From: Acanthaster planci
Lineage: Eukaryota > Echinodermata > Asteroidea > Valvatida > Acanthasteridae
Reading direction: 5' to 3'
Assembly (NCBI RefSeq): GCF_001949145.1
Contig: NW_019091536.1
Location: 457,722 to 521,721, forward strand
Length of the DNA: 64,000 nt
Under the pieces are notes generated by a model. It searched no databases and was not told where the DNA came from. It saw only the letters and a program-made list of their open reading frames with translations. Shown one piece after another: positions 60,301 to 63,700 of this stretch. Position numbers and translations under genes: made by a program. Within the stretch, counting starts at the first letter, position 1. The number at the start of each line of letters is the position of its first letter.

Positions 60301-60738
60301 GGAAAAGGACCTGACTAGAACCTCTGATTCAGGTCTTCCTCTTGGTCATAAAAGGTCGAGAGTGGCTATGTAAGACTTATTCAGTTCGCTGTAGCCCTTC
60401 TGGCATTGAATTTGAGGAAGTAGATAGTTGGTTAATGAAAACTAATCTAGTGATATGCCACTTGTTTATTTGATTTCCGAGACTGAAGTAACTCCATGAG
60501 GTCATTCTTTCAATTTGTGAACTACTTTCACAGAGTTTGTTGTCCTCAACAACTATTTTTATGCTATTCTTGGATGATTGTGTCATGAAGCTTTCTTCCC
60601 TTTCCCCTTTTTTGTTCCTTGTAGGATCTTCTACAACTGCAGTACGAGGGGGCTGCAGTCATGAACATGTTTGGCAGAGCCAAGATTAACGTCAACTTGC
60701 TCATCTTCCTGCTAAACAAGAAGTTCTACGGCAAATAG
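260..60738 (+). CDS. IQGAP1: IQGAP-family cytoskeletal scaffold protein, 43 coding exons (whole gene span)
   Basis: This is the only gene supported in the window. IQGAP proteins are cytoplasmic and cortical scaffolds that bind F-actin through the CH domain, calmodulin and myosin light chains through the IQ motifs, and active Cdc42/Rac1 through the GAP-related and C-terminal regions; this is family knowledge. Seen here in order: CH domain (about residues 45-160), six internal repeats (about 226-690), a WW-like domain (about 697-727), four IQ motifs (about 763-872), the RasGAP-related domain (about 930-1320) and the RasGAP C-terminal domain (about 1460-1600). The protein ends in NKKFYGK, as in human IQGAP1. 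The ATG at 260 has G at -3 and G at +4. Exon lengths sum to 4,985 nt; one base is missing in exon 27, and allowing for it gives about 1,661 residues. The vertebrate IQGAP1/2/3 split cannot be assigned, so the symbol means family member. Individual exons are listed separately. Confidence 0.97.
950..1138 (+). mobile_element. LINE reverse-transcriptase C-terminal remnant
   Basis: An open frame carries GPRLCNSFTDSL followed by FKRNLK. This resembles the GP-LWN-LP ... FK-LK block found at the extreme C terminus of many non-LTR retrotransposon polyproteins (L2, CR1 and RTE types). Cys replaces the usual Trp and the LP pair is lost, so this is a decayed 5'-truncated copy. No upstream RT or endonuclease sequence is recognisable. 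The clade cannot be assigned. Confidence 0.55.
3991..4025. repeat. TACATGTA palindromic motif cluster
   Basis: Several overlapping copies of the self-complementary TACATGTA/GTACATGTAC motif occur back to back. This is a typical example of the motif that recurs at hundreds of places in introns 1-5. Confidence 0.8.
5907..6188. repeat. Minisatellite, 16-bp unit, about 17.5 copies
   Basis: The unit is GATGCTGGGTTGCAAC. Seventeen full units run from 5907 to 6178, followed by a partial one. Variants occur at the G/A and G/T positions in the middle (GGATT, TGGTT), and the last units are the most diverged. Because 16 is not a multiple of 3 and the unit lacks stop codons, long frames open on both strands; they are artefacts of the repeat. 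Confidence 0.95.
6896..6929. repeat. CAAA microsatellite
   Basis: A simple tract of CAAA units with one CCGA interruption, near the 3' end of intron 1, about 100 bp before exon 2. Confidence 0.85.
7022..7127 (+). CDS. IQGAP1: IQGAP exon 2 (residues 26-61), start of CH domain
   Basis: Contains MDEQRMKNIAYQYLCHLEE, matching the conserved IQGAP lead-in to the calponin-homology domain. Acceptor CCCAG, donor GTGAGT, ending in a Lys codon split after two bases that exon 3 completes. Confidence 0.95.
7285..7515. mobile_element. MITE-like element with about 35-bp inverted ends
   Basis: The left arm (7285-7318) and the reverse complement of the right arm (7481-7515) share the frame AATGAGTC ... CACTTTTGAGT with a few mismatches. 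A related copy lies in intron 28 at about 45991-46195 and a partial one near 12895-13020. No protein is encoded. Target duplications are not clear. Confidence 0.55.
10265..10345. repeat. TACATGTA/GTACATGTAC motif cluster
   Basis: A run of overlapping self-complementary motifs built on GTACATGTAC, with CCGGTA-like variants. Confidence 0.75.
10975..11065. repeat. TACATGTA motif cluster with ACCGGTA
   Basis: Multiple TACATGTAC motifs interleaved with ACCGGTA and ATATAC steps. It is self-complementary at many registers. Confidence 0.75.
11960..12219. mobile_element. MITE copy A, about 22-bp terminal inverted repeats
   Basis: Begins GGGTAATTCCAGAAATTA and ends with its reverse complement (TAATTTCTGGAACTACCC). 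It is 260 bp long and non-coding. A second copy lies at 27972-28205 in intron 9. Shared internal blocks include CACATCTGACATATGATT and CTGCCAAACAAATAGTAA. A target duplication is not evident. Confidence 0.85.
12895..13020. repeat. Dispersed repeat fragment related to 46090-46190
   Basis: Shares blocks TTTTCATCAGGAT, TTTGATCCACACTGG and AAAATGGCCT, in the same order, with intron 28. It probably is a partial copy of the element family seen at 7285-7515 and 45991-46195. Confidence 0.5.
13087..13243 (+). CDS. IQGAP1: IQGAP exon 3 (residues 61-113), CH domain core
   Basis: Contains ELPPTTELEEGLRNGVYLGK, nearly identical to vertebrate IQGAPs, and ends DKEQSRYK. Acceptor CATCAG, donor GTGAGT, ends in phase 0. 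Confidence 0.97.
14762..15075. repeat. Stretch with three TACATGTA clusters
   Basis: Clusters at 14762-14790, 14852-14886 and 15040-15075 each contain tandem or overlapping GTACATGTAC. The same palindrome at several sites makes this stretch highly self-complementary. Confidence 0.7.
16880..17510. mobile_element. Foldback element with about 205-bp inverted arms
   Basis: The left arm (about 16880-17085) matches the reverse complement of the right arm (about 17305-17510). Shared blocks include AGAAACTTGCCACTTCTG, GTCAAAGGCCACA, CTCCATAGAAAT and GCAACTTGGTTACTGAAT. About 220 bp separates the arms. Both ends abut a TA, which suggests TA target duplication of the Tc1/mariner kind. No transposase is encoded. 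Confidence 0.8.
18680..18757 (+). CDS. IQGAP1: IQGAP exon 4 (residues 114-139), CH domain
   Basis: Encodes NSGLHFRHTDNTVQWIRSM and ends IGLPS, matching the CH segment of IQGAPs. It is 78 nt with phase 0 at both ends. Donor GTAGGA. Confidence 0.95.
18758..21464 (+). other. Intron 4 (2.7 kb) with assembly gap
   Basis: Contains the N gap. The protein reads straight from exon 4 to exon 5, so no constitutive exon is missing; an alternative exon hidden in the gap cannot be excluded. Confidence 0.8.
19903..20643. other. Assembly gap (741 N)
   Basis: Unsequenced positions. The flanks are rich in TACATGTA motifs, so assembly probably broke in a repeat. Open frames running through the N are artefacts. 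Confidence 0.99.
21465..21541 (+). CDS. IQGAP1: IQGAP exon 5 (residues 140-165), CH domain
   Basis: Begins IFYPETTDVYDKKNMPK and ends YCLHAL, as in IQGAPs. Acceptor TGCAG, donor GTTAGT, phase 2 end. Confidence 0.95.
21542..22470 (+). other. Intron 5 (0.9 kb)
   Basis: Largely made of a probable tRNA-derived SINE in minus orientation (about 21690-22050). Otherwise unremarkable. Confidence 0.7.
21690..22050 (-). mobile_element. Probable tRNA-derived SINE
   Basis: Read on the minus strand it has a perfect tRNA-type T-arm (CCGGG/TTCGATT/CCCGG, 21951-21967) equal to a pol III B box. About 200 bp of tail follows, including GTGGGTTTTACCC, which resembles tails of some metazoan SINEs. No full tRNA cloverleaf is present, so it is not a tRNA gene. 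The borders are approximate. Confidence 0.5.
22471..22538 (+). CDS. IQGAP1: IQGAP exon 6 (residues 165-188)
   Basis: Encodes LYLFKLGIAPQIESLYGK and then VDFT, the conserved end of the CH domain and the linker after it. It is 68 nt; acceptor TACAG, donor GTAAAT, phase 1 end. Confidence 0.95.
22539..24745 (+). other. Intron 6 (2.2 kb)
   Basis: TACATGTA motifs become sparse from here on. It holds a diverged tandem duplication at 23880-24060. No gene was recognised. Confidence 0.75.
23880..24060. repeat. Tandem duplication, about 93-bp unit, two copies
   Basis: Copy 1 (23880-23972) and copy 2 (23973 to about 24060) both start GAAAATT-TGTCC and share GAAA-GGGC-TGACCAGAA and AGCTGTCTCTTGAA, with roughly 10-15 percent divergence by eye. 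Confidence 0.85.
24746..24837 (+). CDS. IQGAP1: IQGAP exon 7 (residues 188-218)
   Basis: Encodes ELDKYGITMPAFGKIGGIL and then ANE, strongly conserved in IQGAPs just after the CH domain. Acceptor AGTAG, donor GTAATG, phase 0 end. Confidence 0.95.
24838..27659 (+). other. Introns 7 and 8 (around microexon 8)
   Basis: These two introns flank the 22-nt exon 8 at 25827-25848. A B-box-like motif (GGTTCAAATCC, near 25463) may mark another decayed SINE. An open frame at 26936-27349 resembles nothing that I recognise. Confidence 0.65.
25827..25848 (+). CDS. IQGAP1: IQGAP exon 8, 22-nt microexon (residues 219-226)
   Basis: Reads LSVDDAA and leaves one base of a Val codon. Human IQGAP1 has ELSVDEAALHAAV at this place, so the residues are required for an intact family sequence. 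A pyrimidine-rich acceptor ending GACAG and donor GTAAGT flank it. Skipping it would shift the frame. Confidence 0.9.
27660..27838 (+). CDS. IQGAP1: IQGAP exon 9 (residues 226-285), internal repeat 1
   Basis: Contains HAAVIAINEAVDKQ and ALHNPNAMLVNL, the first IQGAP repeat with its INEA ... AL-NP signature. It is 179 nt; acceptor CACAG, donor GTGGGG, phase 0 end. Confidence 0.95.
27972..28205. mobile_element. MITE copy B, same family as 11960-12219
   Basis: Begins GGGTAATTCCAGAAATTA and ends CTAATTTCTGGAATTACCC. It is 234 bp and shares the copy A blocks CACATCTGACATATGATT and CTGCCAAACAAATAGTAA. It fills more than half of intron 9 and leaves only about 65 bp before the next exon. Confidence 0.85.
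28273..28366 (+). CDS. IQGAP1: IQGAP exon 10 (residues 286-317)
   Basis: Encodes ERDMYELLLTQAEIQGNIN, the conserved linker after repeat 1. It is 94 nt; acceptor CACAG, donor GTGAGT, phase 1 end. Confidence 0.95.
29055..29218 (+). CDS. IQGAP1: IQGAP exon 11 (residues 317-371), internal repeat 2
   Basis: Contains VIDSALDSGDPTALVRALES and then PAIGL. It is 164 nt, enters with two bases of a split codon and ends in phase 0. Acceptor TGCAG, donor GTAAAA. Confidence 0.95.
30149..30239 (+). CDS. IQGAP1: IQGAP exon 12 (residues 372-402)
   Basis: Encodes LDKDELQLGVNLANTQAEE, the linker between repeats 2 and 3. It is 91 nt; acceptor TGCAG, donor GTAAGT, phase 1 end. Confidence 0.93.
30767..30930 (+). 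CDS. IQGAP1: IQGAP exon 13 (residues 402-456), internal repeat 3
   Basis: Contains VRDINAAIDGGNAHETVQAL and then PEAKLP. It is 164 nt with phase 0 end. Acceptor TACAG, donor GTGAGA. Confidence 0.95.
31470..31506 (+). CDS. IQGAP1: IQGAP exon 14, 37-nt microexon (residues 457-469)
   Basis: Encodes DLTHDQLSEALQ, matching the LTHPELSVAVEML region of human IQGAP1. Acceptor GACAG, donor GTACGC, phase 1 end. A 32-bp minisatellite begins 33 nt past its end. Confidence 0.9.
31539..31783. repeat. Minisatellite, 32-bp unit, seven copies plus a partial
   Basis: Units start at 31539, 31571, 31603, 31635, 31667, 31699 and 31731, with a partial one from 31763. The core is CTTTTCCCCATGACAGTG then TTGAAACT(A/C)GGA. 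Copies differ by only a few bases, so the expansion is recent. A minus-strand frame through it is a by-product. Confidence 0.95.
32275..32444 (+). CDS. IQGAP1: IQGAP exon 15 (residues 469-525), internal repeat 4
   Basis: Contains VVASINHAVEAGDADKTVR and then QPESCL. It is 170 nt; acceptor CACAG, donor GTCAGT (weaker than its neighbours), phase 0 end. Confidence 0.94.
33014..33095 (+). CDS. IQGAP1: IQGAP exon 16 (residues 526-553)
   Basis: Encodes IQDCVEKVNAEVQEEHE, matching the human segment ending VQEEHER. It is 82 nt; acceptor TGCAG, donor GTGAGT, phase 1 end. Confidence 0.95.
33331..33494 (+). CDS. IQGAP1: IQGAP exon 17 (residues 553-607), internal repeat 5
   Basis: Contains KINEAIDTGDPDETLKALQT and then PAAKL, the cleanest copy of the repeat signature. 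It is 164 nt; acceptor TCTAG, donor GTAGGA, phase 0 end. Confidence 0.96.
33880..33970 (+). CDS. IQGAP1: IQGAP exon 18 (residues 608-638)
   Basis: Encodes EDEAAVLWLDEIQDGVDKSN, nearly identical to the human DESAVLWLDEIQGG segment. It is 91 nt; acceptor GTCAG, donor GTAAGC, phase 1 end. Confidence 0.96.
34114..34183. mobile_element. Tiny TTAA-ended foldback, copy 1
   Basis: A 70-bp segment starting TTGACCCTAACCCTGTAGGG and ending TTAGGGTTAA. It resembles the 67-bp copy at 56903-56969. The first TTAA has decayed to TTGA. It is probably a minimal MITE; the hexamer CCCTAA is not evidence of telomeric DNA here. Confidence 0.5.
34456..34620 (+). CDS. IQGAP1: IQGAP exon 19 (residues 638-693), internal repeat 6
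   Basis: Contains ALRHPDLALHSVVPECEQTY, the last and most diverged repeat (VNMMIDDKK replaces the INEA ... GD core). It is 165 nt and ends in phase 1, unlike the other repeat exons. Acceptor TACAG, donor GTAAGA. Confidence 0.95.
34973..35115 (+). CDS. IQGAP1: IQGAP exon 20 (residues 693-740), WW-like domain
   Basis: Trp699 and Trp721 are the two WW signature tryptophans, with FYFNF between them. The proline that normally follows the second Trp is absent (WIEAEDF, against WDEPPNF in human IQGAP1). The exon ends KEEIQ and is followed by GCAAGT, a GC donor. Only this site keeps the frame into exon 21. Confidence 0.92.
35526..35760. mobile_element. hAT-like MITE
   Basis: Begins CAGTGTTCCCGC and ends GCAGGAACCCTG, giving inverted ends of the CAG-GTTCC type common in hAT elements. 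Inside are repeats of GTCATGGAAAAGT. It is 235 bp and non-coding. An 8-bp target duplication is not clean, so the superfamily is tentative. Confidence 0.6.
35946..36116 (+). CDS. IQGAP1: IQGAP exon 21 (residues 741-797), IQ motif 1 and start of IQ2
   Basis: IQ1 reads IQSHVRGTIAR, a perfect IQxxxRGxxxR. The exon ends in VRIQ, so intron 21 interrupts IQ2 directly after its Gln. It is 171 nt with phase 0 at both ends; donor GTGAGC. Confidence 0.96.
36267..36476 (-). repeat. Dispersed repeat, inverted relative to 43670-43809
   Basis: Positions 36337-36476, read on the minus strand, match 43670-43809 on the plus strand. Shared blocks include GTACGGTCTTTTGTTACA and AAGGCCCAG-TCCTTTGTC. The copy here extends further, to GGGCCCAATTTCACGAC. 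It is probably a non-autonomous transposon family. No protein is assigned. Confidence 0.75.
37276..37359 (+). CDS. IQGAP1: IQGAP exon 22 (residues 798-825), IQ motif 2
   Basis: SWLRGFRQRRAYRDRL completes IQ2 (IQSWLRGFRQR after joining, a perfect consensus). It is 84 nt with phase 0 at both ends. Acceptor TTCAG, donor GTACAG. Confidence 0.95.
37522..37593 (+). CDS. IQGAP1: IQGAP exon 23 (residues 826-849), IQ motif 3
   Basis: LQSYARMYREKKKY is the third IQ motif, degenerate because Met stands where Gly is expected. It is 72 nt with phase 0 at both ends. Acceptor TCCAG, donor GTAAGT. Confidence 0.95.
38257..38326 (+). CDS. IQGAP1: IQGAP exon 24 (residues 850-873), IQ motif 4
   Basis: VNSVIRIQTFWRSNKARNDY is the fourth IQ motif, close to human IQAFIRANKARDDY. 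It is 70 nt; acceptor CTTAG, donor GTAAGT, phase 1 end. Confidence 0.96.
38606..38692 (+). CDS. IQGAP1: IQGAP exon 25 (residues 873-902)
   Basis: Encodes KSENPPVSVVSKFVHLLES, matching the conserved segment after the IQ motifs (KFVHLL). It is 87 nt; acceptor TGCAG, donor GTAAGC, phase 1 end. Confidence 0.95.
38820..38941 (+). CDS. IQGAP1: IQGAP exon 26 (residues 902-942)
   Basis: Contains IRSNQQLENDLNMMDIKIGL and then LVKNR, almost invariant in IQGAPs and leading into the RasGAP-related domain. It is 122 nt; acceptor AACAG, donor GTAACG, phase 0 end. Confidence 0.97.
39284..39575 (+). CDS. IQGAP1: IQGAP exon 27 (residues 943-1040), start of GRD, apparent 1-nt frameshift
   Basis: The first part reads DVVSHGKKLRR to AYQHLFYLLQTNPSYLAKL in frame. 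At 39449-39456 (Met998, Pro999) the frame breaks: family homology (SRTTKFM, then LYNYAANQREE) continues in the +1-shifted frame. One missing base in the C run at 39452-39454 explains it. Read literally, translation stops at TGA 39491-39493. Splice sites are intact (acceptor CCCAG, donor GTAAGC) and codon use looks normal on both sides, so an assembly or sequencing deletion is likelier than a pseudogene. Confidence 0.93.
40306..40792. mobile_element. Palindromic foldback element flanked by TA, 487 bp
   Basis: Ends are CAGGGCGTATCAAAAT and its near reverse complement ATTTTGATTGGCCCTG, each bordered by TA (40304-40305 and 40793-40794). The two arms, about 205 bp each, share TTGATCATGTGCTCAATG, GAGTAACAATGCATTG and ATGTCTCCAGAAAGGCC. 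A spacer of some 60-80 bp separates them. The TA borders and CAGGG ends suggest a non-autonomous Tc1/mariner-type element. No transposase is encoded. Confidence 0.88.
41853..41882 (+). repeat. GGGA microsatellite, G-quadruplex candidate
   Basis: About seven GGGA units in a row on the sense strand of intron 27. Runs of three G separated by single A meet the usual G-quadruplex pattern. Confidence 0.9.
43670..43809 (+). repeat. Dispersed repeat, partner of 36337-36476
   Basis: Matches the intron 21 copy in reverse orientation. It is followed by an A-rich tract at about 43810-43822. Both copies happen to keep a similar open frame (LLQGP-PLSDFG). Confidence 0.75.
44288..44706. repeat. Inverted repeat pair with about 290-bp spacer
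   Basis: The arm at 44288-44357 matches the reverse complement of 44646-44706. Shared blocks are TTGCCAACCAGTGGTAG, GCGCATGCACCTGCCTA and CATGGGAAAGGTCCATTG. The spacer includes TACATGTA-type sequence. It may be a foldback transposon or two opposed copies of one element. Confidence 0.75.
45753..45827 (+). CDS. IQGAP1: IQGAP exon 28 (residues 1040-1065), GRD finger region
   Basis: Contains EIVTGSPMVIKMVVTFNR. In active RasGAPs the arginine finger sits here; IQGAPs carry Thr, and Thr1051 is seen. A lost GAP activity is therefore expected, as in other IQGAPs. It is 75 nt; acceptor GACAG, donor GTAAGA, phase 2 end. Confidence 0.95.
45991..46195. mobile_element. Second copy of the element at 7285-7515
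   Basis: Left end AAATGAGTCAGAAGTCAC and right end related in inverted orientation (near 46163-46190), as in intron 2. The interior shares TTTTCATCAGGAT and TTTGATCCACACTGG with 12895-13020. Decayed and non-coding. Confidence 0.5.
46585..46660 (-). mobile_element. tRNA-derived SINE head
   Basis: On the minus strand, TGGCTCATTCGATATGTACT resembles a pol III A box and D-arm, and GGTTCTGGGTTCAGGTCC resembles the B box and T-arm about 30 nt further. The order and spacing fit a tRNA-derived SINE promoter. Acceptor-stem pairing of a true tRNA is lacking. Confidence 0.6.
49665..49814 (+). CDS. IQGAP1: IQGAP exon 29 (residues 1065-1115), GRD
   Basis: Contains GAKGQSSLREILQPLVK and then YKAWINQMETQTG, close to human IQGAP1. 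It is 150 nt; acceptor TTCAG, donor GTGAGT, phase 2 end. Confidence 0.96.
50531..50671 (+). CDS. IQGAP1: IQGAP exon 30 (residues 1115-1162), GRD
   Basis: Contains KLPYDVPTEQALQQKEV and then AALDKFP, matching the human KLPYDVTPEQAL. It is 141 nt; acceptor TCCAG, donor GTGAGT, phase 2 end. Confidence 0.95.
51129..51213 (+). CDS. IQGAP1: IQGAP exon 31 (residues 1162-1190), GRD
   Basis: Encodes YGIRYIAKVLKQSLHSKFP and then EEEVLK, matching human YGMRFIAKVLKDSLHEKFP. It is 85 nt. Acceptor is TCAAG (A at -3), donor GTAAGG, phase 0 end. Confidence 0.95.
51558..51722 (+). CDS. IQGAP1: IQGAP exon 32 (residues 1191-1245), GRD core
   Basis: Contains YYRYMNPAIVAPDAFDIID, the IQGAP version of the RasGAP FLR-FINPA block that binds the GTPase. 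It is 165 nt with phase 0 at both ends; acceptor TGCAG, donor GTAAGG. GC content and conservation are the highest in the gene. Confidence 0.98.
52577..52644 (+). CDS. IQGAP1: IQGAP exon 33 (residues 1246-1268), GRD
   Basis: Encodes FTGESAHLSSLNGFVQEAFG, matching the human FLGDNAHLSIINEYL region. It is 68 nt; acceptor TGTAG, donor GTAAGT, phase 2 end. Confidence 0.93.
53278..53410 (+). CDS. IQGAP1: IQGAP exon 34 (residues 1268-1312)
   Basis: Contains CDVPEPEERFNIDEYSDF and then VKEIIDTH, matching human CDVPELQDKFNVDEYSD. It is 133 nt. Acceptor is GTAAG (A at -3), donor GTAAGT, phase 0 end. Confidence 0.95.
54231..54333 (+). CDS. IQGAP1: IQGAP exon 35 (residues 1313-1347)
   Basis: Contains DPHDPLHELLEDLGEVPS, matching human NDPIHELLDDLGEVPT. 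It is 103 nt; a T-rich acceptor ending TTCAG, donor GTAAGA, phase 1 end. Confidence 0.95.
54429..54619. mobile_element. piggyBac-like MITE with TTAA at both ends
   Basis: Begins TTAACCCTTTCACGCCGGG and ends, inverted, with CAGGCGTTAACGGGTTAA, 191 bp in all. The CCC...GGG tips beside TTAA match the pattern of piggyBac-type non-autonomous elements. It is non-coding. Confidence 0.75.
56008..56149 (+). CDS. IQGAP1: IQGAP exon 36 (residues 1347-1394)
   Basis: Contains ASMAKTEISLTLTNKFEL, matching human ALAKTEVSLTLTNKFDV. It is 142 nt; acceptor TGCAG, donor GTAAGT, phase 2 end. Confidence 0.95.
56707..56794 (+). CDS. IQGAP1: IQGAP exon 37 (residues 1394-1423)
   Basis: Encodes TKRLLVDVIRFQSGDNVTQI and then LKSPATDEQ, matching human TKRLIVDVIRFQPGETLTEI. 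It is 88 nt; acceptor TTCAG, donor GTGAAA, phase 0 end. Confidence 0.96.
56903..56969. mobile_element. Tiny TTAA-ended foldback, copy 2
   Basis: A 67-bp segment that starts TTAACCCTAACCCCCTAGGG and ends TTAGGGTTAA. Its partner is at 34114-34183. Both ends are intact TTAA here. Confidence 0.55.
57289..57392 (+). CDS. IQGAP1: IQGAP exon 38 (residues 1424-1458), variable linker
   Basis: Encodes a charged, Gln/Glu/Lys-rich linker (EEQHSALLEQRVKQDEKAE). Conservation to human is weak here, as in other IQGAPs. The frame and splice sites (acceptor ACCAG, donor GTATGG) support it. It is 104 nt, phase 2 end. Confidence 0.85.
58038..58152 (+). CDS. IQGAP1: IQGAP exon 39 (residues 1458-1496)
   Basis: Encodes PLNSKKEKILRSLDILEKAG and then DHYQVMVNAIAQ, equivalent to human TLQEKKEKIQTGLKKLTELG. 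It is 115 nt; acceptor TTCAG, donor GTACAG, phase 0 end. Confidence 0.94.
58533..58693 (+). CDS. IQGAP1: IQGAP exon 40 (residues 1497-1550), RasGAP C-terminal domain
   Basis: Contains DIRNQRRYRQRRKQ and then KATFYEEQTDYYNQYIRTCL, nearly identical to human. It is 161 nt. Acceptor is TCAAG (A at -3), donor GTGAGT, phase 2 end. Confidence 0.97.
59508..59618 (+). CDS. IQGAP1: IQGAP exon 41 (residues 1550-1587), RasGAP C-terminal domain
   Basis: Encodes a Lys-rich stretch, then YSAARLHEKGVILEIEGL, matching human YTAARLHEKGVLLEIEDL. It is 111 nt; acceptor CACAG, donor GTAAGT, phase 2 end. Confidence 0.96.
60082..60193 (+). CDS. IQGAP1: IQGAP exon 42 (residues 1587-1624), RasGAP C-terminal domain
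   Basis: Encodes FKNVLFEIRPLSAVPGGFD and then AKFLGVKMDTVQI, matching human FKNVIFEISPTEEVGDFEV. It is 112 nt; acceptor TTCAG, donor GTAAAA, phase 0 end. Confidence 0.95.
60625..60738 (+). CDS. IQGAP1: IQGAP exon 43 (residues 1625-1661) and stop codon
   Basis: Begins DLLQLQYEGAAVMNMFGRAK and ends LLNKKFYGK followed by TAG at 60736-60738. Acceptor TGTAG. This end is almost identical to human IQGAP1, so it is the true C terminus. Confidence 0.98.
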   Translation, partial: DLLQLQYEGAAVMNMFGRAKINVNLLIFLLNKKFYGK

Positions 60739-63700
60739 AGCAGTGCTTGATCTACTGCTATACTGTGGATACTTGGTAACTTTTATTAAAATGAAATTTC
60801 CAGTTTTTGCTGTCATATTTGAAAATGTAGCTCAAAGGTTTTTTATATTAAACTGTAAGTAGGGATCCATTGTTGGACCAACTTAAATGTTGATCTTAGC
60901 TGACAAATGTGTGACAAACAAGTTGCCTTTTTGGGGTTGAACCTTTAAGAAAAAACCTTCCCCACTTAACAAAGGTTGCTCGGACAAAAATTTTCCTGAT
61001 TTTCGAAAGTGAAATTTCTTGCTGTGGACTTTTTCTGTATATATTTCTCTATTAATCAATTGGTCACTGTTAAATTAACTTCATTCCTGCATTTTGTATT
61101 TTTTGTGTTAAAAAAAGCCAGAAGCACGTAGAACCATGAATTGAGGGCATAGCTGGAAGGCCATAGATGATTTCAGCCAAATGTCGTTGGACGTTTGGCG
61201 CAGCAGCTTTCGTAACTTTGAAACAAAATGTTTTGAAAAAGCGTACTGCAGGGTTTACCGAGCAGAGCCAGGTACATGTAGACTTCAGGTTTGAAAACAA
61301 ACAGCTCCATTTGCAATTTCACATTTAACCTGTTGTGATATTTGAAGTTGTATGAATTGTATGATAGATATGTACGATTTTCCGTGAAGGTAGTTTAGGC
61401 ACCCATAGTGCTACCCAGTAATAGACAAGATTATAACAAACGCAGCAATAATCCATGAGATATAGTTACGTCTGTAGACATTTTGTGGCCTTGTTTGTTG
61501 ATTGTAAATAGATGTGACTGATCATGGTACATGTAGGTCAACGAAGATTTTTTGGGTAGGTTTGGTTGTGTTGTTGCATGGTTGAAGGCACAAATGCCTT
61601 GTTTAATGTAAGTTGTATAATGTACAAGTACATGTAGTTATTGCTAATGAGATTCCTGTCATGTACAGTTTTGGAGCCACAACATGAACTGTTCCAGTTG
61701 TTCGGCAATAATGCATAGGCCTCCGGCATGAAAGGTTTGTTAAATCCTGATACTCTTCCATACAAATTAACATATTACCAAAAAAGAAACTCTTCAACGT
61801 GAGTGACAACACTCCTTCTGTTGATTTTTATTGTCCTGTAATAATTTCACAATTCCATTAACTCTGACAATGACTGCCCATGGTAATAACCAACAATAGT
61901 GCCTTATAAAACAATAGTAATTTAAAGTACATTTTATTCCAATCTAACCCTGTGTCAGTTGACGGAAATTTTATGCAAATATTGCCATTCAAACCAGCGT
62001 CTACTGTGCCTTAAGCTTCAACTAATATTTGAGTTAAATATCTCTTTTGTTTACTCGTACATGCACCTGATGTATTTTGATGATGTAAGTCCCTTACTCT
62101 GTTCAGAAGTTTGCAAAATGGGAGTGGCTTAAGAAAATAACGCATGCTTTTGTTTTTTTAACTCTAAAAGCTACATTTTCAGGAAGGTATTTGTTACTGC
62201 AGCAACAACATAAATACGTGTAAGTTGCACAGCGAGTTTATTTAAGCATTGGTTTTTACGTCTAGAATGAATTAAGCTTGTGAGTACATGTACGCCATTT
62301 GGATTGGAGATCAAACCATACATGTGCAATTTACAATCTGAAGTGCCCATGTTGGTTTGCTTTAAGTAGGCCATATGCAGACCTGGTTTTGCGTGATATG
62401 TTTTTTCTTTAGTATCTTTGTCGTATACGTTTCGTGGTTGTGAACTTCTCATATGCCATATTTGCAAAAATAGAAACGGTGTCCCATAAACTGCTCGTCA
62501 CGCCACATCTGTGTGTTTGTGTTTGGCCAAGCTGGGCTACTTAGACGAGCATTAGTCTGACTTTCTAGCCGAGAACTTTCAAGAGCAAGTAAAACCAAAA
62601 AGATTGTACTTTGCATTTGATTTGCGCGGTAAATACATTTGCATGACACTGAACTCCCTTAATCTCTGTACGAGAATGGGTGATTCGAATGCATTTTTGC
62701 AGCATGCATGAAGCAGCTGTAACTCTGGACCAAAATGGAGAATTACTTATTCCAATGGTGACCATTTTGAGACTGGTAAATAGCTCCAATGATTCTTAAA
62801 CTTGTGTTTAAGAAGTGGCATTTGTTTGTGAAAAAAAAAATAAAAGGCACTTCACCTAAAGTAAGAGTAATCTATTCATTTATTAGCATTTATGCAAACA
62901 GGCTGTAGAATTTCACCATTCTTATGTGGCAAATGCTTTGCTTTAATAGATTTGAGGTATGGTGCTAAAAATTAGGGTTCATGCAACTGGAGAAATGAAC
63001 AAGAGCAAAATAAAATTTTGCAAAACTCAACCCGAGAGTTGTTTTGTGTTTTGGTGTCCGTTTGCAGGCAGTTACTTGAACTGTCTTAAATGACAATACA
63101 GAAAAATCACATGCTGCAAATTTTCAACCCCTTGACAATGGGAATTTGTTTCCGAAAGCCGACTCAAACAATTCCAGCCTCGCTGGATTATTGCCATATA
63201 CTTACACAGCAAAAAATTGGCAAAGAAAATAAAATCTGCCAAAGCAGTGGTTAAAAAAATCAAGAAATTATCTGTGTACAAATCCGTGAAATATCGAGAT
63301 TCAGTGCCTTGGATGACATCATAGTTCTGCTCATGAATATGGAAATACGCAATAGCATAAAAACATCAAAATATGGTTACAATTGCAAAACAAAAATTCA
63401 ACATAAGGTTAATTGAAACCAAAAGATGCAATTTCAAGGGTTTTTAGGAAAATTTATGAAAATATCTCTATTTCCTGGTTCCTTTAAGACAATCTTTTGC
63501 CCTTCCCAAGCAGGATTTCTGGCTAACATGTATTAAAAAAATTCAGAGCAATGCCTACGAGTCAAACGTGTTCCGACATCTAAACTCATCAAAAGCAACT
63601 TGCAACCCCTTCATCAAGCTGGAAAATTCTCAAAAGTGGCAAAATCCCTACAAGAAACCATTAGTGACAACATCTGCCCTAAAAGACCAACAAACTTGTC

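Larger units (their letters stand above)
54334..60624 (+). other. Introns 35-42
   Basis: Eight introns of about 0.4-1.7 kb. Intron 35 carries a 191-bp TTAA-flanked MITE (54429-54619) and intron 37 a 67-bp TTAA foldback (56903-56969). Intron 39 ends in AAG. Other parts show only A/T-rich sequence with a few TACATGTA motifs. Confidence 0.7.
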